Assembly: GCA_937870825.1 (NCBI GenBank)
Contig: CALMZO010000219.1
Coordinates: forward strand, 1 to 64,000
DNA length: 64,000 nt
Reading direction: 5' to 3'
Source: an uncultured Chloroflexota bacterium
Lineage (GTDB): Bacteria > Chloroflexota > Anaerolineae > UBA4142 > SHND01
This document shows, piece by piece, positions 35,323 through 43,366 of this stretch (positions are counted from its first letter, which is position 1; every line of letters begins with the position of its first letter). Made by a program: the position numbers and the translations under genes. Under the pieces are notes generated by a model. It searched no databases. It saw only the letters and a program-made list of their open reading frames with translations, and was not told the origin of the DNA.

Positions 35323-35706
35323 CTAACGGTTGATCAAATTCAAAACGCGTTGCAGCTCATCAAGCGTAAAGGGTTTGGATAGGACCCCGTTGATGAGTCC
35401 CGATTTCATCTGTTCGGGTTCAAGCGTCAAGCCCCATCCCGTCACCAATACGACGGGTTTGCCCGGATGCAATTCTTTGGAACGTCTCGCCAAATCCCAA
35501 CCCGAACATTCGGGCATGGTCAAATCCGTCATCAAAATATCATAATGACCCCGCCGTAAGCGCTCTTCGGCTTCGGTGCGGGTTTGCGCTACAGTCACGG
35601 TGTTGCCGAGTGCGCCCAATAAACTGCTCGCCGCAGCCAGGATATTAATGTCGTCGTCAACGAATAGAATTTTCGCCGTCCGCGTCGCGTTTGCGACTTG
35701 AGGCAT
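35323..35706 (-). CDS. Receiver-only response regulator, copy 3
   Basis: 127 residues, receiver only: acidic VDDD (16-19), phospho-acceptor Asp61 (MTDLTMPECSGWD), Thr in VLVTGWG, and Lys in LSKPF. It does not share the AYPQYR insert of the other two receiver-only proteins and looks closer to receivers of hybrid kinases. AAGGAGA precedes the ATG. It is a lone gene with its own terminator. The partner kinase is unknown; it could dock on the giant kinase only through a phospho-relay, which is speculative. Confidence 0.87.
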   Translation of the reverse strand: MPQVANATRTAKILFVDDDINILAAASSLLGALGNTVTVAQTRTEAEERLRRGHYDILMTDLTMPECSGWDLARRSKELHPGKPVVLVTGWGLTLEPEQMKSGLINGVLSKPFTLDELQRVLNLINR

Positions 35707-35804
35707 ACGTACTTTCTCCTTGAACGCTTGTTTTGCCGGAACAAGCGAATGCTTCGACGTATCTTACTTTCGGCAGCATTATACCTCACCCCATTGGTCA
35801 CAAG

Positions 35805-36182
35805 TTAAGCAAGGTCGAATTCTGTCAAATTTCGGATTGCAGCTCGGCAATCTGGGCCAAATAACTTGAAAGGCACCGTCGCTGTGGTTTGCCACGAGAA
35901 CACTCGTTCCAGCCGTACTTTCATGGCTCGCAACGAGTGCGTTGGGTGAATTTCGAATCGCCGCAAAAAGCGCGAATTCAAGCGCAAATTTGCCGATTTT
36001 GTGAGGACCTTAATTTGACAGTTGTGCGTAATCCCTAACTTGTGAGCAATGACCTCACCCCAACTCAAGAATGGATGCTTGATGAATTGAAAAAGACCTT
36101 GAACAAGTGTCCTCCAATGCTCTTTCATTGGTGAGATGTGCTGCGGATACGGTGCAAATCGAGTATAGACGGCCCATTCCAC
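35805..36182 (-). pseudogene. Possible decayed or orphan gene of 125 codons
   Basis: An open frame reading MEWAVYTRFAPYPQ... with mixed hydrophobic and basic residues. No ribosome site, no recognised domain, and base composition below that of neighbours. It could be the remainder of a transferred gene such as a transposase, but I see no terminal repeats or catalytic motif. Kept only as a marker. Confidence 0.2.
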
Positions 36183-36223
36183 TGCAACAATAGGGCATCA
36201 GTACCCAAGCCGGAAATTACGGA

Positions 36224-36251
36224 TTGACAAACTGCGCGGCTGTGTTATTCT
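36224..36251 (+). promoter_or_regulatory. Sigma-70-type promoter of the CapA-like gene
   Basis: A consensus TTGACA at 36224-36229, a 16-base spacer, and TATTCT at 36246-36251, giving a leader of about 35 bases before ATG 36293. Confidence 0.6.
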
Positions 36252-36292
36252 CATCCGCCGCTTGGCTCATCTGCCCTTGATAACGATGTTCA

Positions 36293-37963
36293 ATGTTCCG
36301 TCCATTCCTTTTTCTAATTTTTCTCATCGTTCTCATTGGTTGCACTGCCGAACCGGTCGTCACCCCCCCCTCACCGACCAGCTCGCCTGTCCCCTCGCCA
36401 CAACCAACGATAACACGGTCGCCCGTACCGCCAACGCCAACACCTGCGCCGGAAAACCCAACGCTCTGGCTTGAACCGAACCTTGACAGTTCCTTGCGCG
36501 CGGCGATTCAAGACACCGCGCAATCTCAGAACATAACCATCAGTGCTGACCCCAACCGCGCGGCAATCCGCATCACCCTCGTGCAATCGCCCGGCTCGTT
36601 GCTGTTGACGCAGAATGTGTATGTCGTCGCGGACCGTTTTGCAACGTTGCGCGATGGTGTGCAACTCGGCGATATCCAACACGTGTGGCAAGGCAAAGCG
36701 CTTGCCAATATAAACGTTTTACTCGTCACAAACGATACGGCGGCTGCATTGACGCCGCTGCTCGGTGCGCCAAGTTCGCTGGTGCGCGTCGTCACGCCCG
36801 AAGCGTTAGTAGATTCTGTTTGGAAGACGCCGCGTGCATTGGCAATTCTGCCGTTTCACGAATTGACGCCGCGCCTTGCCGCGCAAACATTGGATGGAAA
36901 AAACATTCTCGACGGCGCGCGCGCGCTCGAAGCGTATCCGCTCCTTGTGCGCGTATATTTTCAAGGCGCCTCCGAACGCGCCCAACATTTTTACAACGCA
37001 CTGCGCGCGCGTATTCCTCCAACGAATCGTGACCCCACGCGCATGACCTCACTCGTAATGACCGGCGTGACCGCGATGGGACGTTTCACCGCGCAAGCGA
37101 TTGATGCGAGCGGCGACCCGGGATTTCCCGCACGCGTCGTCGCGCAGATTTTGGCGCGCGCGGACATTACACATGTGAGCAATGAAATTCCGTTCGTCGA
37201 AAATTGTCCGCCCAATCTTGTTCAGGACTCGATTCGTCTGTGCAGCAAACCCGAATACATCGAAACCTTTCGCGCGCTGGGTGTGGACATTGTGGGCTTG
37301 ACGGGAAATCACGCGGGCGATTTCGGATATGAGAATTACATCAAAACCTTACAACTGTATGAACAGAACGGGATGAAATACTATGCGGGCGGACGTGATG
37401 AGGCAGAAGCGCGCAAGCCACTAATCATCACACACAACGGCAACAAAATTGCATTTCTCGGCGCGAACAGTTTCGGTCCGCCGTCCTATTGGGCAACGCC
37501 AAACAAACCGGGAACGAACGGCTATGACCCCGAAAAAATGCGGCAGGATATTGCAGCCGCGCGGGAACAGGCGGACCTGGTGTTTGTGGAATATCAGGCG
37601 GATGAAGTGTACGAATACAGACCCGACGCGACGAACGTACAAATTTTTCGCCGCACGCTGCAGGACGGCGCGGATGTGGTGACAGGCGTCCAGAATCATC
37701 ATCCCGCGTCCATCGAATTTCACGACAATGGCGCGCGCGAAATTTTGTACGGACTGGGAAACTTTTCATTTGACCAAATGTACAGCCAAGAGGTGCGGCA
37801 AGGGCTCATCCCGCGCCATCTCATCTATAATGGCAGACTGCTGCAAACGGAATTGTTGACGACCATGCTCGACAAGTACGCGCAGCCGCGTTGGGCAAGC
37901 GCGTCCGAGCGCGAAAAAATTTTGCGCGCAGTGTTTGCGGCGAGCGGGTTCAAGTTTGAGTAG
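36293..37963 (+). CDS. CapA-family (PgsA-like) lipoprotein
   Basis: 556 residues. Lipoprotein signal with lipobox VLIGC (Cys17), a Pro/Thr/Ser linker (about 20-55), a substrate-binding-like domain (about 60-230), then the CapA metallophosphatase-like domain (ITHVSNEIPFVENCPP, VDIVGLTGNHAGDFGYENY, ITHNGNKIAFLGAN, VVTGVQNHHPASIEF, YGLGNFSFDQMY) with the Asn-His and His-His metal contacts. CapA proteins take part in poly-gamma-glutamate or capsule anchoring; the fused N-terminal domain is unusual. The short gene at 37989 starts 25 bases after its stop. Confidence 0.87.
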   Translation: MFRPFLFLIFLIVLIGCTAEPVVTPPSPTSSPVPSPQPTITRSPVPPTPTPAPENPTLWLEPNLDSSLRAAIQDTAQSQNITISADPNRAAIRITLVQSPGSLLLTQNVYVVADRFATLRDGVQLGDIQHVWQGKALANINVLLVTNDTAAALTPLLGAPSSLVRVVTPEALVDSVWKTPRALAILPFHELTPRLAAQTLDGKNILDGARALEAYPLLVRVYFQGASERAQHFYNALRARIPPTNRDPTRMTSLVMTGVTAMGRFTAQAIDASGDPGFPARVVAQILARADITHVSNEIPFVENCPPNLVQDSIRLCSKPEYIETFRALGVDIVGLTGNHAGDFGYENYIKTLQLYEQNGMKYYAGGRDEAEARKPLIITHNGNKIAFLGANSFGPPSYWATPNKPGTNGYDPEKMRQDIAAAREQADLVFVEYQADEVYEYRPDATNVQIFRRTLQDGADVVTGVQNHHPASIEFHDNGAREILYGLGNFSFDQMYSQEVRQGLIPRHLIYNGRLLQTELLTTMLDKYAQPRWASASEREKILRAVFAASGFKFE

Positions 37964-37972
37964 ATTACCTCA

Positions 37973-37981
37973 TGGTATAAT
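37973..37981 (+). promoter_or_regulatory. Extended -10 promoter of the DUF4160 gene
   Basis: TGG followed by TATAAT at 37976-37981, a consensus extended -10, lies seven bases before ATG 37989. This would place transcription start at or beside the A of the ATG, giving a leaderless mRNA. Confidence 0.55.
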
Positions 37982-37988
37982 CGCGACC

Positions 37989-38249
37989 ATGCCGGAAGTC
38001 AGCCGTTTCTTTGGAATCGTCATTCAGATGTATTATGACGAACATGACCCGCCACCCTTTCACGCGATCTATGGTGAGCATGAAGCGCAAATTTCAATAA
38101 CGCCGATTGGGATTTTGCGAGGCAGCTTGCCAAGTCGCGCAAGTTCGATGGTGATTGAATGGGCTGCATTGCAGCAACGGGGATTGTTGGAAAATTGGCG
38201 ACGTATGCGCGCGGATATGCCGCCAATAAAACTTCCGCCCCTACGTTAG
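37989..38249 (+). CDS. DUF4160 small protein
   Basis: 86 residues beginning MPEVSRFFGIVIQMYYDEHDPPPFHAIYGEHEAQISI, the DUF4160 signature with conserved His (PPFHA). Compact mixed alpha/beta, cytoplasmic. DUF4160 genes commonly sit beside a DUF2442 gene, and the pair has been treated as a candidate toxin-antitoxin-like unit without a settled mechanism. The ribosome site of the next gene overlaps its stop, so the two are coupled. The start has no ribosome site but a promoter seven bases away. Confidence 0.88.
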   Translation: MPEVSRFFGIVIQMYYDEHDPPPFHAIYGEHEAQISITPIGILRGSLPSRASSMVIEWAALQQRGLLENWRRMRADMPPIKLPPLR

Positions 38250-38257
38250 GAGGCAAT

Positions 38258-38536
38258 GTGTTTCCACGAATTGTATTTGTCAAATCAGTCCGTGATTACA
38301 TTCTAGAACTCGAATTTTCGGACGGCACGCGCGGACAAATTGATTTTCGCAGTCGTATTGTCGGACGCGGCGGCGTGTTTGCGCCACTCCAAAATGTGGA
38401 TTACTTTCAGCGCGTTCGAGTGAATCCCGTTACAGGAACTATCGAGTGGCCCAACGAGGTAGATTTGGACCCCGACGTGTTGTATAGTCTCGTCACAAAC
38501 AAACCGATTGAAATCCCCGAACTCGTTCAGAATTAG
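38258..38536 (+). CDS. DUF2442 small protein, partner of DUF4160
   Basis: 92 residues from GTG 38258: VFPRIVFVKSVRDYILELEFSDGTRGQIDF then GTIEWPNEVDLDPDVLY, the DUF2442 pattern. AGGAGG at 38248-38253 spans the DUF4160 stop and sits four bases before the GTG, so translation is coupled. A longer frame from 38159 runs inside the DUF4160 gene and is not believed. The DUF1028 gene starts eight bases after its stop. Confidence 0.85.
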   Translation: MFPRIVFVKSVRDYILELEFSDGTRGQIDFRSRIVGRGGVFAPLQNVDYFQRVRVNPVTGTIEWPNEVDLDPDVLYSLVTNKPIEIPELVQN

Positions 38537-38544
38537 GAATCTCA

Positions 38545-39603
38545 ATGTCCCCCTCCGACTATCTCGCTTCTACATTTTCCATCATCGGTTTCGACCCCGA
38601 CGCGCAAGAGTGGGGCGTCGCGGTGCAATCGAAAGCGTTCAGTGTTGGCGCAATGGTGCCGTGGGCGCAGGCGGGCGTCGGCGCGATTGCGACGCAAGCG
38701 TGGACGAACAAATCGTTTGGACTGCGCGGCTTGCAACTTTTGAAACGCGGACACGACCCCAAAGATGTGATTCAACATTTGATTGAAAGCGACAAGGGCG
38801 GCGCGCGCCGACAACTCGCCGTGATGGACGTGCAAGGACGCGCCGCGAACTATACGGGCAACGAATGTATGAAATGGGCGGGCGGTATCGCCGAACCAAA
38901 TGTTTCCGTGCAGGGCAACATTCTCGCAGGCGAACGCGTTATAACCAACATGCTGCGCGCGTTCAAAAACGATTCGGACACGAACCGCACGCGCAGGAAA
39001 TTGGGAGAGCGTCTCATCGCCGCGTTGGAAGCGGGGCAAAAAGCGGGGGGCGATACGCGCGGTCAACAGTCCGCCTCGCTGCTCGTCGTGCGCGAGAAAA
39101 GTGACATTGACGGCATCGGCGATGTGTATGTAGATGTACGCGTGGATGACCACACAACGCCGCTTGTGGAATTGCGCCGCCTGTACGGCATTTGGGAAAA
39201 ACAAATGTATCCGTACTTGGAAGGGCAACGAATCAATTTGTTACTGCGCGCGAAAAAATATGCGCGCGCCCAAAAATTACACCGCGAATTTTCCGCCCAC
39301 GCCGAACGCCTCGCGCGCAAAAATTGGAACGACGCGGATTTGCTCAACAACCTCGCATGGCAATTCGCGCAAAACGCGTTGGGCTTGGACGCCGCGTACA
39401 AGTACGCACAACGCGCCACGAAATTGAAACCGCAAGACGCCAACATCGCGGACACGTTGGCAGAGGTGCATTTTCAACGGGGCGACGCCGCGCGCGCCAT
39501 AAAAATCGAACGCGTGTTGGTTTCAAAACAGCCCGAACGCGCCGATTTCAAAACACAGCTCGAAAAATTTGAAAAGGCGGCGCGCACGGCGCGCCGCACG
39601 TGA
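38545..39603 (+). CDS. DUF1028 protein with C-terminal TPR region
   Basis: 352 residues. The first 220 match the DUF1028/Ntn-hydrolase-like family (STFSIIGFDPDAQEWGVAVQSKAFSVGAMVPWAQAGVGAIATQAW, and GDTRGQQSASLLVV). The last 120 residues are helical repeats of TPR type (NDADLLNNLAWQFAQNALGLDAAYKYAQRATKLKPQDANIADTLAEVHFQRGD). DUF1028 is thought to be an N-terminal-nucleophile-fold hydrolase, with no substrate proven. AGGAAT precedes the ATG weakly. Cytoplasmic. Confidence 0.88.
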   Translation: MSPSDYLASTFSIIGFDPDAQEWGVAVQSKAFSVGAMVPWAQAGVGAIATQAWTNKSFGLRGLQLLKRGHDPKDVIQHLIESDKGGARRQLAVMDVQGRAANYTGNECMKWAGGIAEPNVSVQGNILAGERVITNMLRAFKNDSDTNRTRRKLGERLIAALEAGQKAGGDTRGQQSASLLVVREKSDIDGIGDVYVDVRVDDHTTPLVELRRLYGIWEKQMYPYLEGQRINLLLRAKKYARAQKLHREFSAHAERLARKNWNDADLLNNLAWQFAQNALGLDAAYKYAQRATKLKPQDANIADTLAEVHFQRGDAARAIKIERVLVSKQPERADFKTQLEKFEKAARTARRT

Positions 39604-39638
39604 CACCACCATCGTTGTCACACATCCAAAGGGGGAAC

Positions 39639-40511
39639 ATGGTTCGCGTCGTGACCGATTCCGGAGCGCATCTTTCAACCGAAGTGCGCGTAAAATACAA
39701 AATTGGGACGGTGCCACTGCAAGTATTGTTTGGCACCCGCACGTATCGGGATGAAATTGATTTATCCAACGAGCAGTTTTTTTACATGCTCACGCACGAA
39801 AAAGTGCATCCCACCACCTCCGCGCCCGCGCCGCAAGACTTTATCAACGTGTGGAAACCGATTCTCGACGCGGGCGAAGAAATTGTCTCTATCTGTTTGC
39901 CGTCGGGGTTGAGCGCGACGTACTCGTCGGCCGTGAATGCCAAAGCGCAGCTCGAGCAGGAACACGGCGGCGCGGTACCCATCTCATTGATTGACGGCAG
40001 ATGGGTTTCGATGGCGCAAGGATTTCAATGTCTCGAAGGCGTGCGCGTCGCGCACGCGGGCGGTTCGCGTGACGATGTTGCCAAAGCGATGATTGGTTTG
40101 AACGACAAACTCACGCTCGTCTTTTTGCTTGACACGTTGGAATATCTCAAACGCGGCGGACGCATCGGCAAAGCGCAAGCGTGGCTCGGCACGATGTTTA
40201 ATGTGAAACCGATTTTGGAAATCGCCCACGCGCGTGTCGAACCGCTCGAACGCGTTCGCAGTCGCAAAGCGGGCATCGCGCGTTTATTGGAACTTGTCCA
40301 GAATCCGCCGACGACGAATGGGGCGCGTATCGGCGATGGACCGCTCCATATCTCTGTGCTGCACGCGCGCGCGCCGGAATCGGCGCAGCAATTGGAGAAT
40401 GAAATCCGCGCGCGGTTCAATGTCGCCGAATTGGTGATGGGGGAAATTGGTCCGACGATTGCCGTCCATTCGGGACCGGATGCGTTAGGGCTGGCATTTT
40501 ATCGCGAATGA
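39639..40511 (+). CDS. DegV-family fatty-acid-binding protein
   Basis: 290 residues. VTDSGAHLSTEV at the N-terminus, the TTSAPAPQDF loop, SGLSATYSSA and DTLEYLKRGGRIGKAQAW are standard DegV/FakB landmarks; the family holds a fatty acid for a FakA-type kinase or shuttles it. No FakA gene is nearby. ATG 39639 is chosen because AAGGGGGA precedes it; an upstream GTG at 39600 overlapping the previous stop is possible but adds residues foreign to the family. Confidence 0.9.
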   Translation: MVRVVTDSGAHLSTEVRVKYKIGTVPLQVLFGTRTYRDEIDLSNEQFFYMLTHEKVHPTTSAPAPQDFINVWKPILDAGEEIVSICLPSGLSATYSSAVNAKAQLEQEHGGAVPISLIDGRWVSMAQGFQCLEGVRVAHAGGSRDDVAKAMIGLNDKLTLVFLLDTLEYLKRGGRIGKAQAWLGTMFNVKPILEIAHARVEPLERVRSRKAGIARLLELVQNPPTTNGARIGDGPLHISVLHARAPESAQQLENEIRARFNVAELVMGEIGPTIAVHSGPDALGLAFYRE

Positions 40512-40522
40512 AGCGTTTGACG

Positions 40523-40550
40523 TTTGACGATTCACGTTTTACGTTATAAT
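40523..40550 (+). promoter_or_regulatory. Promoter of the second ECF sigma gene
   Basis: TTGACG occurs twice (40517-40522 and 40524-40529) before a consensus TATAAT at 40545-40550. The nearer pair has a 15-base spacer, shorter than ideal. Transcription would begin near 40557, about 38 bases before ATG 40595. Confidence 0.5.
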
Positions 40551-40594
40551 TGTCCGCGTCGCGCGCAACCAGTCGCGCGGCGCGGTGTTTTTGT

Positions 40595-41221
40595 ATGCAG
40601 AATCCTGATGGTGCATTGCACGACGAAAAAGCGAACGGGCAAGACGCCACCAGTTTGGAAGAGGAACGTGTGGCAGAAGTCGCATTGATTGAACGCGCAA
40701 AACTCGACCCGACGGCATTTGCCGATTTGTACGAACGCTATGTGGACCGCATTTATGCGTACATTTATTATCGAACGGGCGATGTGCGCGACGCCGAAGA
40801 TTTGACCGCGCGCGTATTTTATCGGGCGCTCGCGCATCTTCCCGACTTTAATCAAACGGGCGCGCCGTTTATTGCGTGGCTCTATCGCATCGCACACAAT
40901 CTCGTGGCGAATTGGCATCGGGACAATACGCGCCATCCCGAAGTGCCGCTGGACTTGTACCTGCATTCACCGCACCAAGAAGGCGCGCCGCACGCGCAGG
41001 CGGAACGCGCCGAAGCGGAAAGTAAATTGCTCGAAGCGATTCGCGCCTTGCCGGATGACCGTCAACAATTGGTGCTGTTGAAATTTGTGGACGGCTTGTC
41101 GAATTTGGAAATCGGCAAACTGCTTGGACGCAGCGAAGGCGCAATCAAATCGCTGTATCATCGCACCCTCTTGACCCTCCGCGAAGAAATGGAAAAACGC
41201 GGCATCCTTGAATGGGAGTAA
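40595..41221 (+). CDS. ECF-type RNA polymerase sigma factor, copy 2
   Basis: 208 residues. Region 2 (FADLYERYVDRIYAYIYYRTGDVRDAEDLTARVFYRALAHL, FIAWLYRIAHNLVANWHRD) and region 4 (LPDDRQQLVLLKFVDGLSNLEIGKLLGRSEGAIKSLYHRTLLTL) are clear and resemble the sigma at 22939. ATG 40595 lies downstream of the TATAAT, which rules out the earlier in-frame codon at 40550. Two small membrane-protein genes follow in the same direction; the second looks like a possible anti-sigma. Confidence 0.9.
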   Translation: MQNPDGALHDEKANGQDATSLEEERVAEVALIERAKLDPTAFADLYERYVDRIYAYIYYRTGDVRDAEDLTARVFYRALAHLPDFNQTGAPFIAWLYRIAHNLVANWHRDNTRHPEVPLDLYLHSPHQEGAPHAQAERAEAESKLLEAIRALPDDRQQLVLLKFVDGLSNLEIGKLLGRSEGAIKSLYHRTLLTLREEMEKRGILEWE

Positions 41222-41223
41222 CC

Positions 41224-41730
41224 ATGGACATCCTCACAATCCTTCTCCGCATTTTGCATATTTTCGGTGGCGTCTTTTGGGTTGGCGCAGCGTGGCTCAT
41301 TACATTTTTTCTCGCTCCCACAGCAGCCGCGCTCGGACCGGAGGGTGGAAAATTTATGGGCGCGTTGAGCGCACGCAAGATGCCGATTTATATCAGCATC
41401 GCGGCGCTCGTGACTTTGCTCGCGGGCTTTGCCCTGTATTACATTCGCATTATTGTGCCCGGCCTTTCCAATACCACTGCCGGAATGGTGTTTGGACTTG
41501 GCGGCATCATTGGACTCGTCGCCGGTGGCGTCGGCGGTGGCATTGTTGGTCCGACCACGACAAAAATGGCAGCCCTTGGCGCAGAAATTGCGCGCGGTGG
41601 CAAGCCCCCCACACCCGAACAAGCATCGCAACTCTCGGCATTGCAAAAACGGTTGGCATCCGCGAGTTTGTGGAACGCGATTCTCGTTACGTTGGCGCTG
41701 CTCGCCATGTCGGTTGCGCGTTATTTGTAA
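41224..41730 (+). CDS. Four-helix membrane protein (DUF2269/CopD-like)
   Basis: 168 residues, four hydrophobic helices: ILTILLRILHIFGGVFWVGAAWLITFF, IYISIAALVTLLAGFALYYI, GMVFGLGGIIGLVAGGVGGGIVG and ASLWNAILVTLALLAMSVA. The LRILHIFGGVFWVGAAW segment with its His resembles CopD/DUF2269-type proteins, which may bind heme or copper; that is a guess from one motif. GGGAG precedes ATG 41224 and the sigma stop is two bases away, so they are one transcript. Confidence 0.75.
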   Translation: MDILTILLRILHIFGGVFWVGAAWLITFFLAPTAAALGPEGGKFMGALSARKMPIYISIAALVTLLAGFALYYIRIIVPGLSNTTAGMVFGLGGIIGLVAGGVGGGIVGPTTTKMAALGAEIARGGKPPTPEQASQLSALQKRLASASLWNAILVTLALLAMSVARYL

Positions 41731-41795
41731 GCGAGCGCGATGGTGTAATAGTTTTACCGTGCAATCGTAACTATCGCACTAAAGTCGAGGTACCT

Positions 41796-42059
41796 ATGCA
41801 AGATAATTTGTGGCAAGAACAATTGGCTTTAAACATGCAGCGCGTGTTGACCCCCGTTCATCCGTCCGATTCGTTTCGGCAGCATCTGCGAACGAATTTG
41901 CAATTGGCGGGACAGCAGCAGGCGGCAAAGCGCGCAATGCGAATGCAGCGTCCTGCCCATGTAAATTATTGGGTGTTGGGCGCGGCGGCGTTGGGCGTGA
42001 CGGTCGCGGCGGGCAGCATGATTGCGTGGGCGATTCGGTCGAGGGCGATGACGCAGTGA
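41796..42059 (+). CDS. Single-helix membrane protein, candidate anti-sigma
   Basis: 87 residues: an N-terminal cytoplasmic stretch of about 58 residues (LNMQRVLTPVHPSDSFRQHLRTNLQLAGQQQ) and one C-terminal membrane helix (YWVLGAAALGVTVAAGSMIAWAI) with a short basic end. The PSDSFRQHLRTNL pattern recalls small membrane proteins found next to ECF sigma genes in this kind of genome, so an anti-sigma role is plausible, but there is no zinc-binding HxxxCxxC motif. CGAGGT precedes the ATG. Confidence 0.6.
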   Translation: MQDNLWQEQLALNMQRVLTPVHPSDSFRQHLRTNLQLAGQQQAAKRAMRMQRPAHVNYWVLGAAALGVTVAAGSMIAWAIRSRAMTQ

Positions 42060-42136
42060 CATAGGCATTTCCTTTCTTTTCCCGATTTCCACAAATCGCA
42101 AGGAAAAGAGGGGACTGCGAGAAACAAGCAAACTTG

Positions 42137-42178
42137 CCCGTTCGCGCCACACCAAACGCGAACGGGTTTTTTGTTTTT
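42137..42178 (+). terminator. Terminator after the sigma-linked membrane genes
   Basis: CCCGTTCGCG and CGCGAACGGG pair exactly around a ten-base loop and are followed by TTTTTTGTTTTTT. Confidence 0.92.
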
Positions 42179-42205
42179 TGGTAACGCGCGTACAATGACC
42201 GAACT

Positions 42206-43282
42206 TTGTATATTCGAGGAAGACCAACCCGACGACGCCCCGCGTTGATTGTGGCAGTGATTGCTTTTGTTGCAACACTGTTTGTTGTATTTGGCTATGC
42301 GGTCTTGCGCGCCCCCGAACAAATTATCGCTTCGATTCCGCTGCCCGATTTGATTACGCGCACGCCGACGTTGATTGGCGACATTCCGCCCACCACAACG
42401 CGTTTGCCTACCGCCACGCGTCCGCCGACGAATACGCGCACGCCGACCTCGACGTCAACGCCTTTGGCAACCGTCGCGCCGACGCACACGCCGCGCCCAT
42501 TTGTCGAACACTTTATGTTTGGGCGACCCGTGCCTGTCGAAGCAAATCAATTTCCGGAACGCTTTTATGGTTATGGCACGTCGGGACGCGGCGAGTACGA
42601 AGTGCATCGCGGCACCGATTTTCCCAACCCGCTTGGCACGCCGATTGTCGCCGTGGCGGATGGGACAGTGATGGTTGCGGGCAACGATTTGTTACCGCAG
42701 TGCGGCGCGGGCGGAAATGAAATTTGCGGACAGTATCCCGATTTTTACGGCAACGTGATTGTCTTGAAATTGAATGAAAAGTATCAGGGGCAGCCCGTCT
42801 ATGTCGCGTATGGACACATGTCGAGTGTGACGGTTCGCCCCGGACAACGCGTGCGCGCGGGGGAGCCGCTCGGCATTGTCGGGCAAGAAGGCATCGCGGT
42901 GGGTCCGCACATTCATATCGAAGTGCGTTATGGCGCGAGCAGTTACGCGGCGACGCGCAATCCAATTTTGTGGATGCGTCCAATGCCGGGAACGGGCGCG
43001 CTCGCGGGACGTTTGCAAGACAAAAACGGCAACCCGATTCGGGCGCAAAGCATTTTGGTGTACGCCGACGATATTGACGGCACGTACATCGGCGACACGG
43101 AAACGTATTCGCGTGACGCCGCGCCGCCCGTCAATTCCGACGATGTGTTGGGAGAAAATTGGGCGTTCCCCGATTTGCCCGCCGGAAATTACATTGTCAA
43201 AGCGTACGTTGGCGCGCTGCAGTACTCGCGTCGCGTGACAATTCAACCGGGGAAATTGACGTTTATCGTGTTTGGAGGATGA
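42206..43282 (+). CDS. Membrane-anchored M23 (LytM) peptidase
   Basis: 358 residues. Basic N-terminus, one membrane helix (about 14-35), a Thr/Pro-rich stalk (about 50-98), an M23 zinc endopeptidase domain with HRGTDF (His about 133), YGHMS and GPHIHIEV (about 233), and a C-terminal beta domain of carboxypeptidase-regulatory type (LAGRLQDKNGNPIRAQSILVY). It probably cuts peptidoglycan cross-links outside the membrane, though the fold is also found in inactive regulators. The start is doubtful: only TTG 42206 gives the basic leader, while an ATG at 42194 is in another frame. Confidence 0.85.
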   Translation: MYIRGRPTRRRPALIVAVIAFVATLFVVFGYAVLRAPEQIIASIPLPDLITRTPTLIGDIPPTTTRLPTATRPPTNTRTPTSTSTPLATVAPTHTPRPFVEHFMFGRPVPVEANQFPERFYGYGTSGRGEYEVHRGTDFPNPLGTPIVAVADGTVMVAGNDLLPQCGAGGNEICGQYPDFYGNVIVLKLNEKYQGQPVYVAYGHMSSVTVRPGQRVRAGEPLGIVGQEGIAVGPHIHIEVRYGASSYAATRNPILWMRPMPGTGALAGRLQDKNGNPIRAQSILVYADDIDGTYIGDTETYSRDAAPPVNSDDVLGENWAFPDLPAGNYIVKAYVGALQYSRRVTIQPGKLTFIVFGG

Positions 43283-43300
43283 GATGATTTTCGATTTTCA

Positions 43301-43350
43301 AATTTCGATTTTCGATTGACATGCGTCAGTGTAAATCGAAAATCGAAAAT
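43301..43350 (+). repeat. ATCGAAA repeat hairpin in the gltX leader
   Basis: A run of TTTCGAT copies (43291-43317) faces three copies of ATCGAAA (43334-43356) across a 16-base spacer, so the transcript could form a stem of 15 base pairs or more ending about ten bases before the gltX ATG. It may be an mRNA structure or a dispersed repeat. Confidence 0.5.
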
Positions 43351-43366
43351 CGAAATTCTAAAATTT

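Larger units (their letters stand above)
35707..36292. other. AT-richer region without a convincing gene
   Basis: About 590 bases, visibly richer in A+T than the surroundings. The only long frame (35805-36182, minus, 125 codons) encodes a peptide I cannot relate to any family, with no ribosome site; it may be a decayed gene or chance. The right end holds the promoter at 36224-36251. Confidence 0.4.

Noticed and set aside
41208-41795. In-frame N-terminal extension of the 87-residue membrane protein
   Set aside because: It overlaps the CopD-like gene in another frame and gives a Trp/Arg/His-rich non-protein-like sequence.
43284-43356. ATCGAAA copies as a CRISPR array
   Set aside because: The units are only seven to eight bases, with no spacers and no cas genes nearby.
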